50,636 nucleotides of DNA from JANQPX01 sp051010395 (GTDB lineage: Bacteria; Pseudomonadota; Alphaproteobacteria; Geminicoccales; Geminicoccaceae), in NCBI GenBank assembly GCA_051010395.1, contig JBPCVQ010000524.1, forward strand, positions 1 to 50,636, read 5' to 3'. Positions within the stretch are counted from its first letter, which is position 1; the number at the start of each line of letters is the position of its first letter. This document shows, in pieces, positions 18,133 through 27,033 of the stretch. The translations under genes were made by a program, and so were the position numbers. The notes beneath the pieces are model-generated. The model searched no databases and was not told the origin of the DNA. It worked only from the letters and a program-made list of their open reading frames with translations.

Positions 18133-20313
18133 ATCGCTGTCGTTGACGGTCAGTTTCGGCGGCATGGGTGTGCATTTCATGGCGCTGCCGCGGCCGGAGA
18201 GGCTGGGGTTGGTCATGAAATAGGCATGCGCGCTGAAGGCCTCTGCGTCGGCTGCGAGCCGGCGATAGGTGCCGTCGGCCATGAGTTCCCAGCTATTGGT
18301 CTGGTCCTTCAGATTAGCGATCATGATCTGATCGAGCACCTGGCGGTGCACCGTCGGATTCTCAATCGGCACCAGGGTTTCGATGCGCCGGTCGAAATTG
18401 CGAGTCATCCAGTCCGCGGACGAGATGTAGATCTTGGCGTCGCGAGACGGCAGCCCGTGGCCGGCGCCAAAGCAGACGATACGGCTGTGCTCGAGAAAGC
18501 GTCCGACGATGCTCTTTATCCAGATGCGCTCGGAAAGCCCAGGAACCTGAGGGCGCAGGCAACAGATGCCCCGGATGATCAACTCGATGTCCACCCCGGC
18601 CTGTGAGGCCCTATAGAGTGCATCGATAATATCGGGATCGAGGAGGGAGTTCATCTTGGCCCAGATCGCCGCCGGTCGCCCGGCCTCGGCGTGGGCGATC
18701 TCGCCATCGATAAGCTGTAGCAGTTTTTCACGGAGTGTCACCGGCGCCAAGGCCAAGGCTTCGAGCCGATCCGGCGGTGCAAAACCGGTCATGTAGTTGA
18801 AGGCGCGTGCTGCATCCTGGCAGAGTGCTTGGTTGCAAGTGAAGAATGAGAGATCGGTATAGATTTTGGCGGTGATCGGGTGGTAGTTGCCGGTACCGAA
18901 ATGGACGTAGGAGCGCAGGCTCTGGTTCTCACGCCTGACCACCAGCGAGATCTTGGCATGGGTCTTAAGATCGGCAAAGCCGTAGGCGACCTGAGCGCCG
19001 CTTCGTTCCAGATCCCGCGCCCAGCGGAGATTGGCCTCCTCGTCGAAACGCGCCTTGATCTCCACCAGCGCCGTCACCGACTTGCCGGCCTCGGCCGCCT
19101 GACAGAGTGCCTGGACGATTGGTGAATTGTTGCTGGTGCGATAGAGGGTCTGCTTGATCGCGACGACATCGTCGTCGTGGGCTGCCTGACGCAGGAACTG
19201 CACCACCACGTCGAAGCTCTCATAGGGGTGGTGAACGAGGATGTCCTTATTGCGAATAGAGGCGAAGCAATCCCCGCCGAAATCACGGATGCGCTCTGGG
19301 AACCTGGCGCTGAAGGGGGAGAACTGCAGGTCCGGGCGGTGCTCGCCGATCAGTTTCTGCACGTCGGCAAGGCCGATCATGCCTTGCATGCGCACGACAT
19401 TCTCAGGGGCGGCCTGCAGTTGGCGGATCAGGAAATTCTCGAGTTCGCCAGGCATGCGTCCAGCGATCGCCAGCCTGACCACCGAACCGCGCTTTCGACG
19501 CCTGATCGCACTCTCGAACTGACGCACCAGGTCTTCCGCTTCCTCCTCGATCTCGAGATCGCTGTCGCGGATCACGCGGAAGGCGCCATGGCCTTCGACA
19601 TTGAAGCCGGGGAACAGCCGATCCAGGAACAGCGGCAGGATCTCTTCGATCGTTATGAAACGCAACGCGACGCCCGGCAGGCGAACGAAACGGTCGATAG
19701 GTGTCGCGATCGGGACCAGGCCATGGATGCGCTTGTCGTCCCGCTCGCGCCAGAGATCGAGTACCATGCTGAGCCCGAGATTGGGGACGAACGGGAACGG
19801 ATTGGGCGGCTCGACGGCGATCGGGGTGAGCAGCGGGAAGATGTGCTCGGCGAAATGGCGATCCAACCAGCGATGTTCGCGGCTGGTGAGCTCGGTGGCG
19901 GTGATCACGGCGATGCCGGCATCGTGCAGTTCCGTACGCAGGGCGCGCCAGCAGCGCTGCTGGTCATCAGTCAGCCGGCTGACCTGACCATCGGTCAGCC
20001 GTAGCTGCTCCGCCGGGCTGAGACCGTCTGGGCTGATCGTGCTGACGCCTGCCCAGACCTGGCCCAAGAGACCGGCGATTCGCACCATGGTGAATTCGTC
20101 GAGAATTGCCGCGGAGATGCCGAGAAACCGCAGGCGTTCGAGTAGAGGATATTGGTAATTGTTCGCCTCTTCGAACACCCGTTCATTGAAAGCCAGCCAA
20201 GAGGCTTCACGGTTGAAAAATCGCTTTGGAGACTGAGGCGCGATGGCCGTGTCGTTGGTATTGGTTGCCTGATCGGCATGCTCTGCGTCTTGGCCGACGT
20301 CATGATCCACCAT
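18127..20313 (-). CDS. ppk1: polyphosphate kinase 1
   Basis: 728 residues from the ATG at 20313, which has AGGGA upstream; the open frame runs further to 20481, but that would overlap the divergent sixA start and add a non-conserved leader. Domains: N-terminal (FFNREASWLAFNERVFEEAN), head, and two catalytic C-terminal domains. LKTHAKISLVVRREN carries the autophosphorylated His equivalent, YVHFGTGNYHPITAKIYTDL follows, and SRDAKIYISSADWMTRNFDR is the second phospholipase D-like motif. It reversibly makes polyphosphate from ATP. Divergent to sixA across a 141-nt gap that should hold both promoters. Confidence 0.95.
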   Translation of the reverse strand: MVDHDVGQDAEHADQATNTNDTAIAPQSPKRFFNREASWLAFNERVFEEANNYQYPLLERLRFLGISAAILDEFTMVRIAGLLGQVWAGVSTISPDGLSPAEQLRLTDGQVSRLTDDQQRCWRALRTELHDAGIAVITATELTSREHRWLDRHFAEHIFPLLTPIAVEPPNPFPFVPNLGLSMVLDLWRERDDKRIHGLVPIATPIDRFVRLPGVALRFITIEEILPLFLDRLFPGFNVEGHGAFRVIRDSDLEIEEEAEDLVRQFESAIRRRKRGSVVRLAIAGRMPGELENFLIRQLQAAPENVVRMQGMIGLADVQKLIGEHRPDLQFSPFSARFPERIRDFGGDCFASIRNKDILVHHPYESFDVVVQFLRQAAHDDDVVAIKQTLYRTSNNSPIVQALCQAAEAGKSVTALVEIKARFDEEANLRWARDLERSGAQVAYGFADLKTHAKISLVVRRENQSLRSYVHFGTGNYHPITAKIYTDLSFFTCNQALCQDAARAFNYMTGFAPPDRLEALALAPVTLREKLLQLIDGEIAHAEAGRPAAIWAKMNSLLDPDIIDALYRASQAGVDIELIIRGICCLRPQVPGLSERIWIKSIVGRFLEHSRIVCFGAGHGLPSRDAKIYISSADWMTRNFDRRIETLVPIENPTVHRQVLDQIMIANLKDQTNSWELMADGTYRRLAADAEAFSAHAYFMTNPSLSGRGSAMKCTPMPPKLTVNDSDI

Positions 20314-20454
20314 GGCGATATCGGTCCCTGACACCGAGCATTTGCTTTCTGACTTAGGGTCGCCCCAAAGGGCACCATGGGCTACGCTTCGGGTCAAGGA
20401 GATTACCACGAATGTGACTGGATCGCTGCATGATCCGAAGGGAGATGTAGGTCG

Positions 20455-20982
20455 ATGCGCAGGTTGCTGCTGCTTCGGCACGCCAAATCAAGCTGGGATC
20501 ACGGTGGGCTCGACGATGTGTCGCGGCCGCTTTCGCCACGAGGCAGAAGAGCCGCGCCGCTGATCGGCCGCCATATCAGCGGACGAGACCTGGTGCCGGA
20601 CCTTGTGCTCTGCTCGACGGCTGAACGCGCGCGACGAACCTTGGAGCTGGTGATAGCGGAATGGGAGCGCCCGGCCGGCGAGGGCGCCAAGGTGGAGATG
20701 CGCGCCTCCCTCTACCTCAGCCCGCCCGGCGAACTTCTGGCAGCGATCAGAAGGCTGGATGACGATATCGATTGCGTCATGATCATCGGCCATAATCCCG
20801 GCATGGCGATGTTGGCTGGCCTGCTCGCGGTCAAGGGCGATCCCAGAGGCATGAAGACCATGGCTGCGAAATTTCCGACGGCGGCATTGGCGGTGCTCGA
20901 TCTCGATGTCAAATCCTGGAAGGCGACAACCCCTGGGTCCGGCTATCTCCAGGCCTTTGTCCGGCCCAAGGATCTGAAATGA
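20455..20982 (+). CDS. sixA: SixA-type phosphohistidine phosphatase
   Basis: 175 residues of the histidine phosphatase superfamily. It begins MRRLLLLRHAKSSWDHGG, where LRHAKSSW is the RHG-type motif with the catalytic His. CSTAERARRTLELVI supplies the next phosphate-binding Arg, and MIIGHNPGMAMLAGLL has the second catalytic His. SixA removes phosphate from histidine of phosphotransfer domains in E. coli. The target here is unknown; pairing with ppk1 may reflect shared regulation in phosphate metabolism, an inference. The GTAGGTCG just before the ATG is a weak ribosome-binding site. Confidence 0.88.
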   Translation: MRRLLLLRHAKSSWDHGGLDDVSRPLSPRGRRAAPLIGRHISGRDLVPDLVLCSTAERARRTLELVIAEWERPAGEGAKVEMRASLYLSPPGELLAAIRRLDDDIDCVMIIGHNPGMAMLAGLLAVKGDPRGMKTMAAKFPTAALAVLDLDVKSWKATTPGSGYLQAFVRPKDLK

Positions 20983-21164
20983 AGCGATGGATGAGCATCG
21001 TCCGGGCGGCTTGGGGGCATCATCGCCGTTTTGTATTTTTTGTCGCTGGTTAACTCCCTGTTTACCTCGATGTTTTATTCCCAGGGACAGGACGGCTGGG
21101 ACGGTATCGTCGTCAAGCGAAGGCAGCGGGCTAGGTATGATCTTGTTTTTCTCGGCAAGGTAAG

Positions 21165-21974
21165 ATGAAAGCTCTGCTTTTTTTGGTTCTCGGCTACGGC
21201 GTCATCGTCGCCTTGATGTATGGTGCCCAAAACCAGCTGATCTTCCCCGGAACGAAGCTGCCCAGCCGTCCGCTAGATCATCCCTCCCTGCCAAAGCGGA
21301 TGGTGATCCAGCCGGAGAGCGACGTCAGCCTTGCTGGCATGCTGTTCGCGCCGAAAGGAAACCGGCCGTCGGAGGAATTGTTGATTGGGTTTGGTGGCAA
21401 TGCGCAAGACGCGGAGGTCCTGGGGCAAGAGCTGGCCTCGACTTTTGCGGATATGAATGTCGCCGTCTTCCACTATCGCGGCTATGGCGAAAGCACTGGT
21501 CAACCCGGTGAGGCCGCCCTTTTCGCCGACGCACTTGCGATCCATGATCGCCTAGTTTCCGATCTGTCGCCCAAGATGGTCTACGCACTCGGCACCTCGC
21601 TTGGATCCGGTGTCGCTGGCTATCTCTCGAAGGAGCGATCGCTCGACGGCGCAATTTTGGTGACGCCCTACGATTCGATCGAGGCCGTGGCAAAGGAGGC
21701 CTATCCTTGGCTGCCCGTCGGTCTGTTGCTGAAGCACCGCTTCAACACGGTTGATGCCATGGATGGCAATTCGACGCCGGTTGCGATCATCGCCGCTGAG
21801 CAGGACCAGGTGATCAAGCCTGAGAGAACGACAATTCTACGCAGTGCGATCGAAAATCTTGTGTTCGATCAGACGATCGAAGGTAGCGGCCATGCCGACA
21901 TCTACGCGATGCCTGCCTACTCCAATGCCCTCCGCGCAGCTCTAAACACCTTCCGCTCTGGCATCGCCAGTTGA
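21165..21974 (+). CDS. membrane-anchored alpha/beta hydrolase
   Basis: 269 residues with an N-terminal hydrophobic anchor (LLFLVLGYGVIVALMYGAQ, residues 4-22) followed by NQLIFPG, as in the ABHD13/BEM46-like group. Motifs: VAVFHYRGYGESTGQPGEA (oxyanion region), nucleophile elbow GTSLGSG, Asp in IIAAEQDQVI, His in GSGHADIY. It is probably a serine esterase or thioesterase facing the periplasm; the substrate is unknown. AAGG lies 6 nt before the ATG. It follows sixA by 182 nt and may form a separate unit. Confidence 0.85.
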   Translation: MKALLFLVLGYGVIVALMYGAQNQLIFPGTKLPSRPLDHPSLPKRMVIQPESDVSLAGMLFAPKGNRPSEELLIGFGGNAQDAEVLGQELASTFADMNVAVFHYRGYGESTGQPGEAALFADALAIHDRLVSDLSPKMVYALGTSLGSGVAGYLSKERSLDGAILVTPYDSIEAVAKEAYPWLPVGLLLKHRFNTVDAMDGNSTPVAIIAAEQDQVIKPERTTILRSAIENLVFDQTIEGSGHADIYAMPAYSNALRAALNTFRSGIAS

Positions 21975-22136
21975 TTCATTTGCTGGAGGCTGTGCCGATA
22001 TTGGGTAGTCAGCCGAGTAGGGTCGATGCTGGCGGACCCAAATCCATATGATGGCCATACAGGCATTCACTTGTCGAACATCCTGCCGGCATACCTTCGG
22101 AATCCGGACGCGTTCATCACCAGCGCCCCCAAAGTG

Positions 22137-22160
22137 AATGAGGTGGCCACGCCACTAGAG
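22137..22160 (-). repeat. 24-nt stop-codon motif, copy 2 (anti-sigma gene)
   Basis: It covers the TAG stop of the anti-sigma gene. Plus-strand core: GTGGCCACGCCACTAGAG. It matches the copy at 41122-41145 at 22 of 24 positions. Confidence 0.65.
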
Positions 22161-23807
22161 GTCGTAGAGGGGTTGAATGGCTTCGGTGAGTGTGTTTAGG
22201 AGTTCGGGCGGGGACCAGCCGACGACGGCGTAGCCGTGGTTGCCGTCTCGCCAGTCCACCAGGTTGAGTTCACCATTCGTCGATTGGGTTGGGGTTTTGG
22301 CCTCGTTGGTCGACGGGATGATGCAGAGCGCCAGCGGTTGGTCGTCGGCATCGAGATAGACCAGTTGTGCGACCGGTTTTTCGTTGATGCCCAGGAGACG
22401 CGCGCCGGCGAAGGTGACGCCGTAGGCGGTGAGATCGGGCACGGAGATCGGGCGGCCGAGCATGCCGGTCATCCAGTCCTGGATATGGTCGAGTTCATCT
22501 GCGCCGACCTCAACCAGATGTCGCCTGGCGGTCGAGGCATAGACCCGGTGGTATTGGGCGATCTGTCCAAGCCAGTTTTTGCTGGCCGCCAGATCAGCTT
22601 CCAGGCCAACCAATTGCTGAAGCGCCTCGAGGCGACCGGCCTCGGCGGCGGTTAACCCTCTGGCGACGGTTGCAAGGCGGCTTTCCGCATCCTGGACATC
22701 CGCCTCGAGTGCCGCCAACTCCCGGCTGGCATCATCAGCCGCCTGCTCGGCTGCCTGGCGTTCAGCCTGCAATTGCTCTCTTTCTAGCTCTGCAGCCGCA
22801 AGCTGGCGTTGCAATGCCGTTTGCTCACTTCGGATCTTGGCGAGATTTGTGTTTGCAGTTTCCGAACGCTTCTCGCCGGCCTCCAGTTCTTCAGCGAGTG
22901 AGGCCATCTGGTTTTTGTGTAGATCGAGCTTCGCGGTGAGATCCTGAACCTCGGCCGTCAGAGCCTGTCGAGTGCTGCCCGCCTCGGTCTCCATCTCAGC
23001 CAGCGCCTGTCTTGCATCGGCAAGATCTGCGGATATCTGATCTCGGGCGGTCTCGCTCTCGGCGACTTCGGCGCGCCGGCGAGTAAGCCTTTGGTTCAGG
23101 CGCTCGTTCTGACTTTCCAGGGCTGCATATCGGCCTTCGAGAGCCGCGCGTTCGACCTCGAGTTGCTGAGCGCTTTCTTCGTTCGCTATTAGCCGATCGG
23201 CGGTTTCCCGGCGCTGGCTCGATGCCTGCTCGGCAAGGCCGGCGAGGCGGCTGAGCTCAGCATTGGCGTCGGCGAGCGCCCGCCCGCGACTTTCGACTTC
23301 CTCTTTTGCCGTCGCCAGCACCGCCTGCATTCGGGTGCGCTCGCTATTGGAGGTGTTATAGAGATGAAAAAGGGCACCGCTACTGATCAGGAGCGCGATC
23401 GATGCGGCTGCTGCAAGCGGTCCGTAGCTGACGCGCCTAGGGACAGGGACAGGCTGACGCAAGGCGATCACATCGCCGTCGTCCGGCGCCTCATCGGCTG
23501 CCGTGCTATCCTTTTCGGATGACGTTGGTTCGACGACAGCAACGTCGCTCGCCCTATGGCCCTGGATCAACGTTACCAGCCGACCGGGCACCTCAACCGC
23601 CGCGACGTCGTCCAGGAGCGTGTCCAGCCCGGTATTGGTGGCGCGCAGCTCATCGGCCAGGGCGCGCATGGCTGGATCTTCGGCAATCAAGCGACGCACC
23701 AATGCCTCATCATCGGCGGTGAGCGGTGCGTCACGTCCGGCCTCACGGTCGACGAAGGCGACGATTTTCTCCGCCATCTCGTCGGAAAGGCCGCTATCCG
23801 CGAACAT
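22155..23807 (-). CDS. anti-sigma factor with long periplasmic coiled coil
   Basis: 550 residues. Residues 1-~90 are a cytoplasmic helical part (MAEKIVAFVDREAGRDAPLT, EDPAMRALADELR) like the sigma-binding region of non-zinc anti-sigma factors. A single membrane helix spans about 129-150 (LAAAASIALLISSGALFHLY). About 260 residues of coiled coil follow (heptads rich in Ala, Glu, Arg, Gln). The C-terminal 120 residues form a globular domain: LGRPISVPDLTAYGVTFAGA, RLLGINEKPVAQLVYLDADD, NLVDWRDGNHGYAVVGWSPP. This pattern (VPDL..G....GARLL...PAAQL.Y.....L.....W...GYA..G) is known from COG5662-type anti-sigma factors. The gene starts 2 nt after the sigma gene. The long coiled coil between membrane and sensor is unusual. 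Confidence 0.82.
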   Translation of the reverse strand: MFADSGLSDEMAEKIVAFVDREAGRDAPLTADDEALVRRLIAEDPAMRALADELRATNTGLDTLLDDVAAVEVPGRLVTLIQGHRASDVAVVEPTSSEKDSTAADEAPDDGDVIALRQPVPVPRRVSYGPLAAAASIALLISSGALFHLYNTSNSERTRMQAVLATAKEEVESRGRALADANAELSRLAGLAEQASSQRRETADRLIANEESAQQLEVERAALEGRYAALESQNERLNQRLTRRRAEVAESETARDQISADLADARQALAEMETEAGSTRQALTAEVQDLTAKLDLHKNQMASLAEELEAGEKRSETANTNLAKIRSEQTALQRQLAAAELEREQLQAERQAAEQAADDASRELAALEADVQDAESRLATVARGLTAAEAGRLEALQQLVGLEADLAASKNWLGQIAQYHRVYASTARRHLVEVGADELDHIQDWMTGMLGRPISVPDLTAYGVTFAGARLLGINEKPVAQLVYLDADDQPLALCIIPSTNEAKTPTQSTNGELNLVDWRDGNHGYAVVGWSPPELLNTLTEAIQPLYDL

Positions 23808-23809
23808 GG

Positions 23810-24337
23810 TCAGGATCCGCCTCCCTGCCTGAGCTCTTCTGCAGTGCGCTTGATCATTGCTTTCGCCCTCGATACCCGCGAGAGCACCGTCCCGATCGGC
23901 ACACCGAGCTCGTCGGCAACTTCCTTATACGTATAACCATAGCTGTGGATCTTCGTCACGAGAGCGAAATCCTCATCGCTGAGCTTTGCGCAGGCGCGCC
24001 GGAGTTCGGATACCATCAACTGGGCTTCCATCTGGTTTTCGAAACCACGGTCCGCGACCATGTCCGGCTCGGGCAGTTCCTGCTCCTGACGCTGACGCTT
24101 TTGGCGAAGCTCGTTGAACCATATGCTGTTCATGATCGTGGATACCCAGCGATCGAGCCGGGTGCCCACCTGCCATTGATGCGAGCGGGAAAGCGCGCGC
24201 AGGCATGTGCGCTGCAGAAGATCGTCCGCCTTGTCGCCGGATCGGGTCAGATAGAGTGCATGCATCTTGAGTTTGGGCAAGATACCGACCAGTTCTTCTT
24301 CGATTCCGGAAGTTCCGTTGCTGGCTGAGCTTTGCAT
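23810..24337 (-). CDS. ECF-type RNA polymerase sigma factor
   Basis: 175 residues from the ATG at 24337 (MQSSASNGTSGIEEELVGIL); the open frame extends to 24436 but the extra residues are not sigma-like. Region 2: LPKLKMHALYLTRSGDKADD, LLQRTCLRALSRSHQWQVGT, then RLDRWVSTIMNSIWFNELRQ. Region 4: MVSELRRACAKLSDEDFALV, then YGYTYKEVADELGVPIGTVL with SRVSRAKAMIKR, a clear helix-turn-helix. It should direct RNA polymerase to its own promoter and those of a stress regulon, held inactive by the anti-sigma factor encoded immediately downstream. The region before the gene (24340-24800) probably holds its promoter, but no -35/-10 could be fixed. Confidence 0.9.
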   Translation of the reverse strand: MQSSASNGTSGIEEELVGILPKLKMHALYLTRSGDKADDLLQRTCLRALSRSHQWQVGTRLDRWVSTIMNSIWFNELRQKRQRQEQELPEPDMVADRGFENQMEAQLMVSELRRACAKLSDEDFALVTKIHSYGYTYKEVADELGVPIGTVLSRVSRAKAMIKRTAEELRQGGGS

Positions 24338-24818
24338 CACGCTTATGGCGGTCGCCTTTCGATCGGAAAATCGTGGCGGTGGTTTCAAATGTCGAGCCGG
24401 AACGGGAAGCAAGCGCGGACACTCGTCTTCGCTCACCCATGATCGGTGCGGACATCATCCGCTTTTGATCGACGATCCATCCCGAAATCGATTGAAAAGC
24501 ATTTAACCACATGATCATAGCGTATTTACCGCAATTTGTCGAAGCCGTAGCCGCCATGACCTCATGAACACCCGACCTTCATGCTTTATTGCGATCTTTG
24601 GAATTTCTTTCAGCAAAAGCGGGGAAGGCTGACCGTTCGTGGCTGTGATGGGTGGAATCGCGGAGGCCTCTATTTACCATTTTCTTTTTAGCAGCAGATG
24701 ACATTGATAAAAAAAAGTTAAATTTTTCGCAATAAACGCAACCCCTCGGGTGTCCTGGTAGGTCATGCGTTCGCCAAAAGATGGCTGGATGGTCGTCGGC
24801 GGCGCTGGAGGACAAGAG

Positions 24819-25079
24819 ATGACCAGACAGCGTGATGACAGGATCCTGGTAAGGCAAGGCATCGATCGTGATGGGCATGGGGATCGTCACCCCAGCAAGA
24901 GATCGGTTCTACCGGTCAGCGGCCTTTCTCAAATCAAAGGCCCGCTCTCGATGCTTGGCATGGCGCTTGGCTATCTCGGCCTGGTGGCGATCTTGTCCAT
25001 GGCACCGTTTTGGCATCTGGCCATCACGCCGCATCAGAACTCGGCAATTGTCTGTACGGACTTCGGTGGCAGCCGCTGA
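24819..25079 (+). CDS. small single-pass membrane protein, unknown
   Basis: 86 residues. GGAGG ends 7 nt before the ATG at 24819, which is the main reason to accept this gene. The N-terminal ~40 residues are charged (MTRQRDDRILVRQGIDRDGH). One hydrophobic segment spans about 41-69 (LGMALGYLGLVAILSMAPFW), and a short tail ends in CTDFGGSR. No family was recognised. It is divergent from the sigma/anti-sigma pair and upstream of the second coiled-coil gene, so it may belong to the same regulon. Confidence 0.55.
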   Translation: MTRQRDDRILVRQGIDRDGHGDRHPSKRSVLPVSGLSQIKGPLSMLGMALGYLGLVAILSMAPFWHLAITPHQNSAIVCTDFGGSR

Positions 25080-25255
25080 AGCGGTGAGGCGTAGATTGCC
25101 TTCTTCATCCGAACTCTCTAAAATAGAGCGACTTTACAAAAGGATAGATTAAGAAGGGGCGATAAATCGATGGCCGCCTTTGATCATGATGACCGGCGGC
25201 TTTTCCCCCGGCTTTCCCGCATCTTATGCCTCAATAATTATATGCTTTCGATATC

Positions 25256-26440
25256 ATGACCAGACGACGGCCCGGGACCCGGCCGATGCCATCCTCGTCC
25301 CCTTGCCAGCCGTTCGCCAGCCCGGTCGCCGAGGAGGGTGCGCCCAGCATCTGGTATGTCGTCTTGATCGGTGCCGTCCTTCTCATCGCAACAGCGATTT
25401 ATGCCGCGTATTTGTATCAGCAGGTCAAAGAATGGCGATCAGCCGCCGAACAGCTCACGATCGGGCAGGAGATGCTGCGTTTCGATCGGGATGAGATCTT
25501 GCAAAAGGTCCGGGAGCGGGAAGTGACGCTCTCGACTTTGGAGGCTGCGTACGAGCAGGATCGAGTGCGTCTCGAAGTGTTGGAAAACCAGCGCCGGCAG
25601 TTGCAGGGTGACGTCTTGAGACTGACCCAGAACCTCGCCCGAAGCGAGCGCCAGACGAACGGCCAAGCAGATGATGCCGATCGATCCGAGGCTTGGGAGC
25701 AGCTACAGCGTGAACGTGATCGGCTCGATCGAGATCTCGAGGCGAAGCGCAGTGATTTTTCGGAACTGGAAGCGGCATTCGGCGAGGTGGAACTGAAGCG
25801 TGTCGAGTTGGTGGAAAACTTGCTGACGAAAGATGAACGGATTGAGGAGGTGCGCGCCCAAAAGGCCGATCTTGAAGAGGCAAGATCAGTTCTCGAACAG
25901 GAGCGTGAACGCCTTGAACAAGAGCTTGCTCAGAGGCGGCAAAGCGAACGTCAGCGTCAGATCATCCGCGGCCATCAAGCCAGTCTCGGCAAGGTGAAGC
26001 CCTATATCACCGAGGTCGGGCCAGGGGGATGGGGCATGATCGAAAGCTGGCTGGCCTTGCAGCTGCGCCGGCCGATGGCCGTGCCGGACCTTTCGGCCCA
26101 TGGTTGGTCCTATGAGGGGGCAAGGCTGCTTGGATCGTCTGATGGCCTGCCGATGGCCATGCTCCTTTACGCCGATGCCGAGGAACATCCGGCAAGTCTC
26201 ACGATCATCAAGGATAGTACCGGCGAGCGGTCGCTCGAGGTCAGGAAAGAGGGCGGGCTCGACCTTCTTGACTGGCGAGAGGAGCGGCATGCCTTTTTCC
26301 TTGTAGGCGAAGCGGGCGAGGAAGCGCTGGCGGCTATCGCCGTCGAGCTGCAAAATCAGCCGCCACGGCTGAGCGATGATGCGGTCGTGCCTGTGAGCCG
26401 CTATGTTCGCCCGGTTCAGCGCCCGGTCGACCTACCTTGA
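25256..26440 (+). CDS. membrane coiled-coil protein with anti-sigma-type C-terminal domain
   Basis: 394 residues. A proline-rich cytoplasmic leader is followed by a membrane helix at about 32-54 (IWYVVLIGAVLLIATAIYAA) and a charged coiled coil of about 180 residues (58-240). The C-terminal domain (about 255-375) is: LQLRRPMAVPDLSAHGWSYE, GARLLGSSDGLPMAMLLYAD, LDLLDWREERHAFFLVGEAG. It is clearly homologous to the C terminus of the anti-sigma factor at 22155-23807 (VPDL, GARLLG, L.LVDWR/LLDWR, A..VG in the same order). It lacks the sigma-binding N-terminal part. Role unknown; it could pair with or compete with the anti-sigma factor through coiled coil or sensor domain. The start has no clear ribosome-binding site; Met-11 is an alternative. 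Confidence 0.75.
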   Translation: MTRRRPGTRPMPSSSPCQPFASPVAEEGAPSIWYVVLIGAVLLIATAIYAAYLYQQVKEWRSAAEQLTIGQEMLRFDRDEILQKVREREVTLSTLEAAYEQDRVRLEVLENQRRQLQGDVLRLTQNLARSERQTNGQADDADRSEAWEQLQRERDRLDRDLEAKRSDFSELEAAFGEVELKRVELVENLLTKDERIEEVRAQKADLEEARSVLEQERERLEQELAQRRQSERQRQIIRGHQASLGKVKPYITEVGPGGWGMIESWLALQLRRPMAVPDLSAHGWSYEGARLLGSSDGLPMAMLLYADAEEHPASLTIIKDSTGERSLEVRKEGGLDLLDWREERHAFFLVGEAGEEALAAIAVELQNQPPRLSDDAVVPVSRYVRPVQRPVDLP

Positions 26441-26479
26441 TGCCTGGGCAGGTGAGGCGCGATCCCGTGAGGAAACCCG

Positions 26480-26953
26480 ATGCTCGATCTTTATGTTGAT
26501 GCCGATGCCTGCCCGGTGAAGGATGAAATCTACCGGGTCGCTGAGCGCTACGGCCTGAAGGTTTTCGTGGTCGCCAATATGTGGATGCGTGTGCCCGATC
26601 ATCCCATGATCGAGCTTGTCACGGTCGCTGACGGGCTCGATGTCGCCGATGATTGGATTGCCGAGCGCGCAGGGGAGGGCGACATCGCGATTACCGCCGA
26701 CATTCCGCTCGCCGCGCGTTGCGTCAAGAACGGTTCTCGCGCGATCGGCCCGAGCGGCCGGCCCTTCACCGAAGACAGCATCGGCGACGTGCTGGCCACA
26801 CGCAATCTGATGACCGAGCTGCGCGAGACCGGTGAGATCCGCGGCACCGGGCACCCCTTCACCAAGCAGGACCGCTCCCGGTTCCTGCAAACCCTCGATA
26901 CCACCATCCAAGCCATTAAACGAACCCGCCGGCCGGCGGGGCCGGTTCCCTGA
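26480..26953 (+). CDS. YaiI/UPF0178 (DUF188) family protein
   Basis: 157 residues matching the YaiI family along its length: YVDADACPVKDEIYRVAERY at the start, GDIAITADIPLAARC in the middle, GPSGRPFTEDSIGDVLATRN and GTGHPFTKQDRSRFLQTLD near the end. The conserved acidic residues (DADACPVK, TADIPLA) suggest a PIN-like nuclease fold, but the biochemical role is not established. GTGAGGAAA precedes the ATG. It begins 39 nt after the coiled-coil gene and could be co-transcribed by chance. Confidence 0.92.
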   Translation: MLDLYVDADACPVKDEIYRVAERYGLKVFVVANMWMRVPDHPMIELVTVADGLDVADDWIAERAGEGDIAITADIPLAARCVKNGSRAIGPSGRPFTEDSIGDVLATRNLMTELRETGEIRGTGHPFTKQDRSRFLQTLDTTIQAIKRTRRPAGPVP

Positions 26954-27033
26954 TCTCGACGGCGCCTTATGGCTGGGTCGGTGCCCGGCTGTCGCACCGC
27001 TGGCGGAGGCGGAGAAACGGGGCGTGAACGGCG

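Noticed and set aside
19177..20004. 275-codon plus-strand frame inside ppk1
   Set aside because: Antisense to conserved PPK1 domains; no independent support.
20314..20481. N-terminal extension of ppk1 to 20481
   Set aside because: It would overlap the start of the divergent sixA gene and adds residues with no family match; the ATG at 20313 has a ribosome-binding site.
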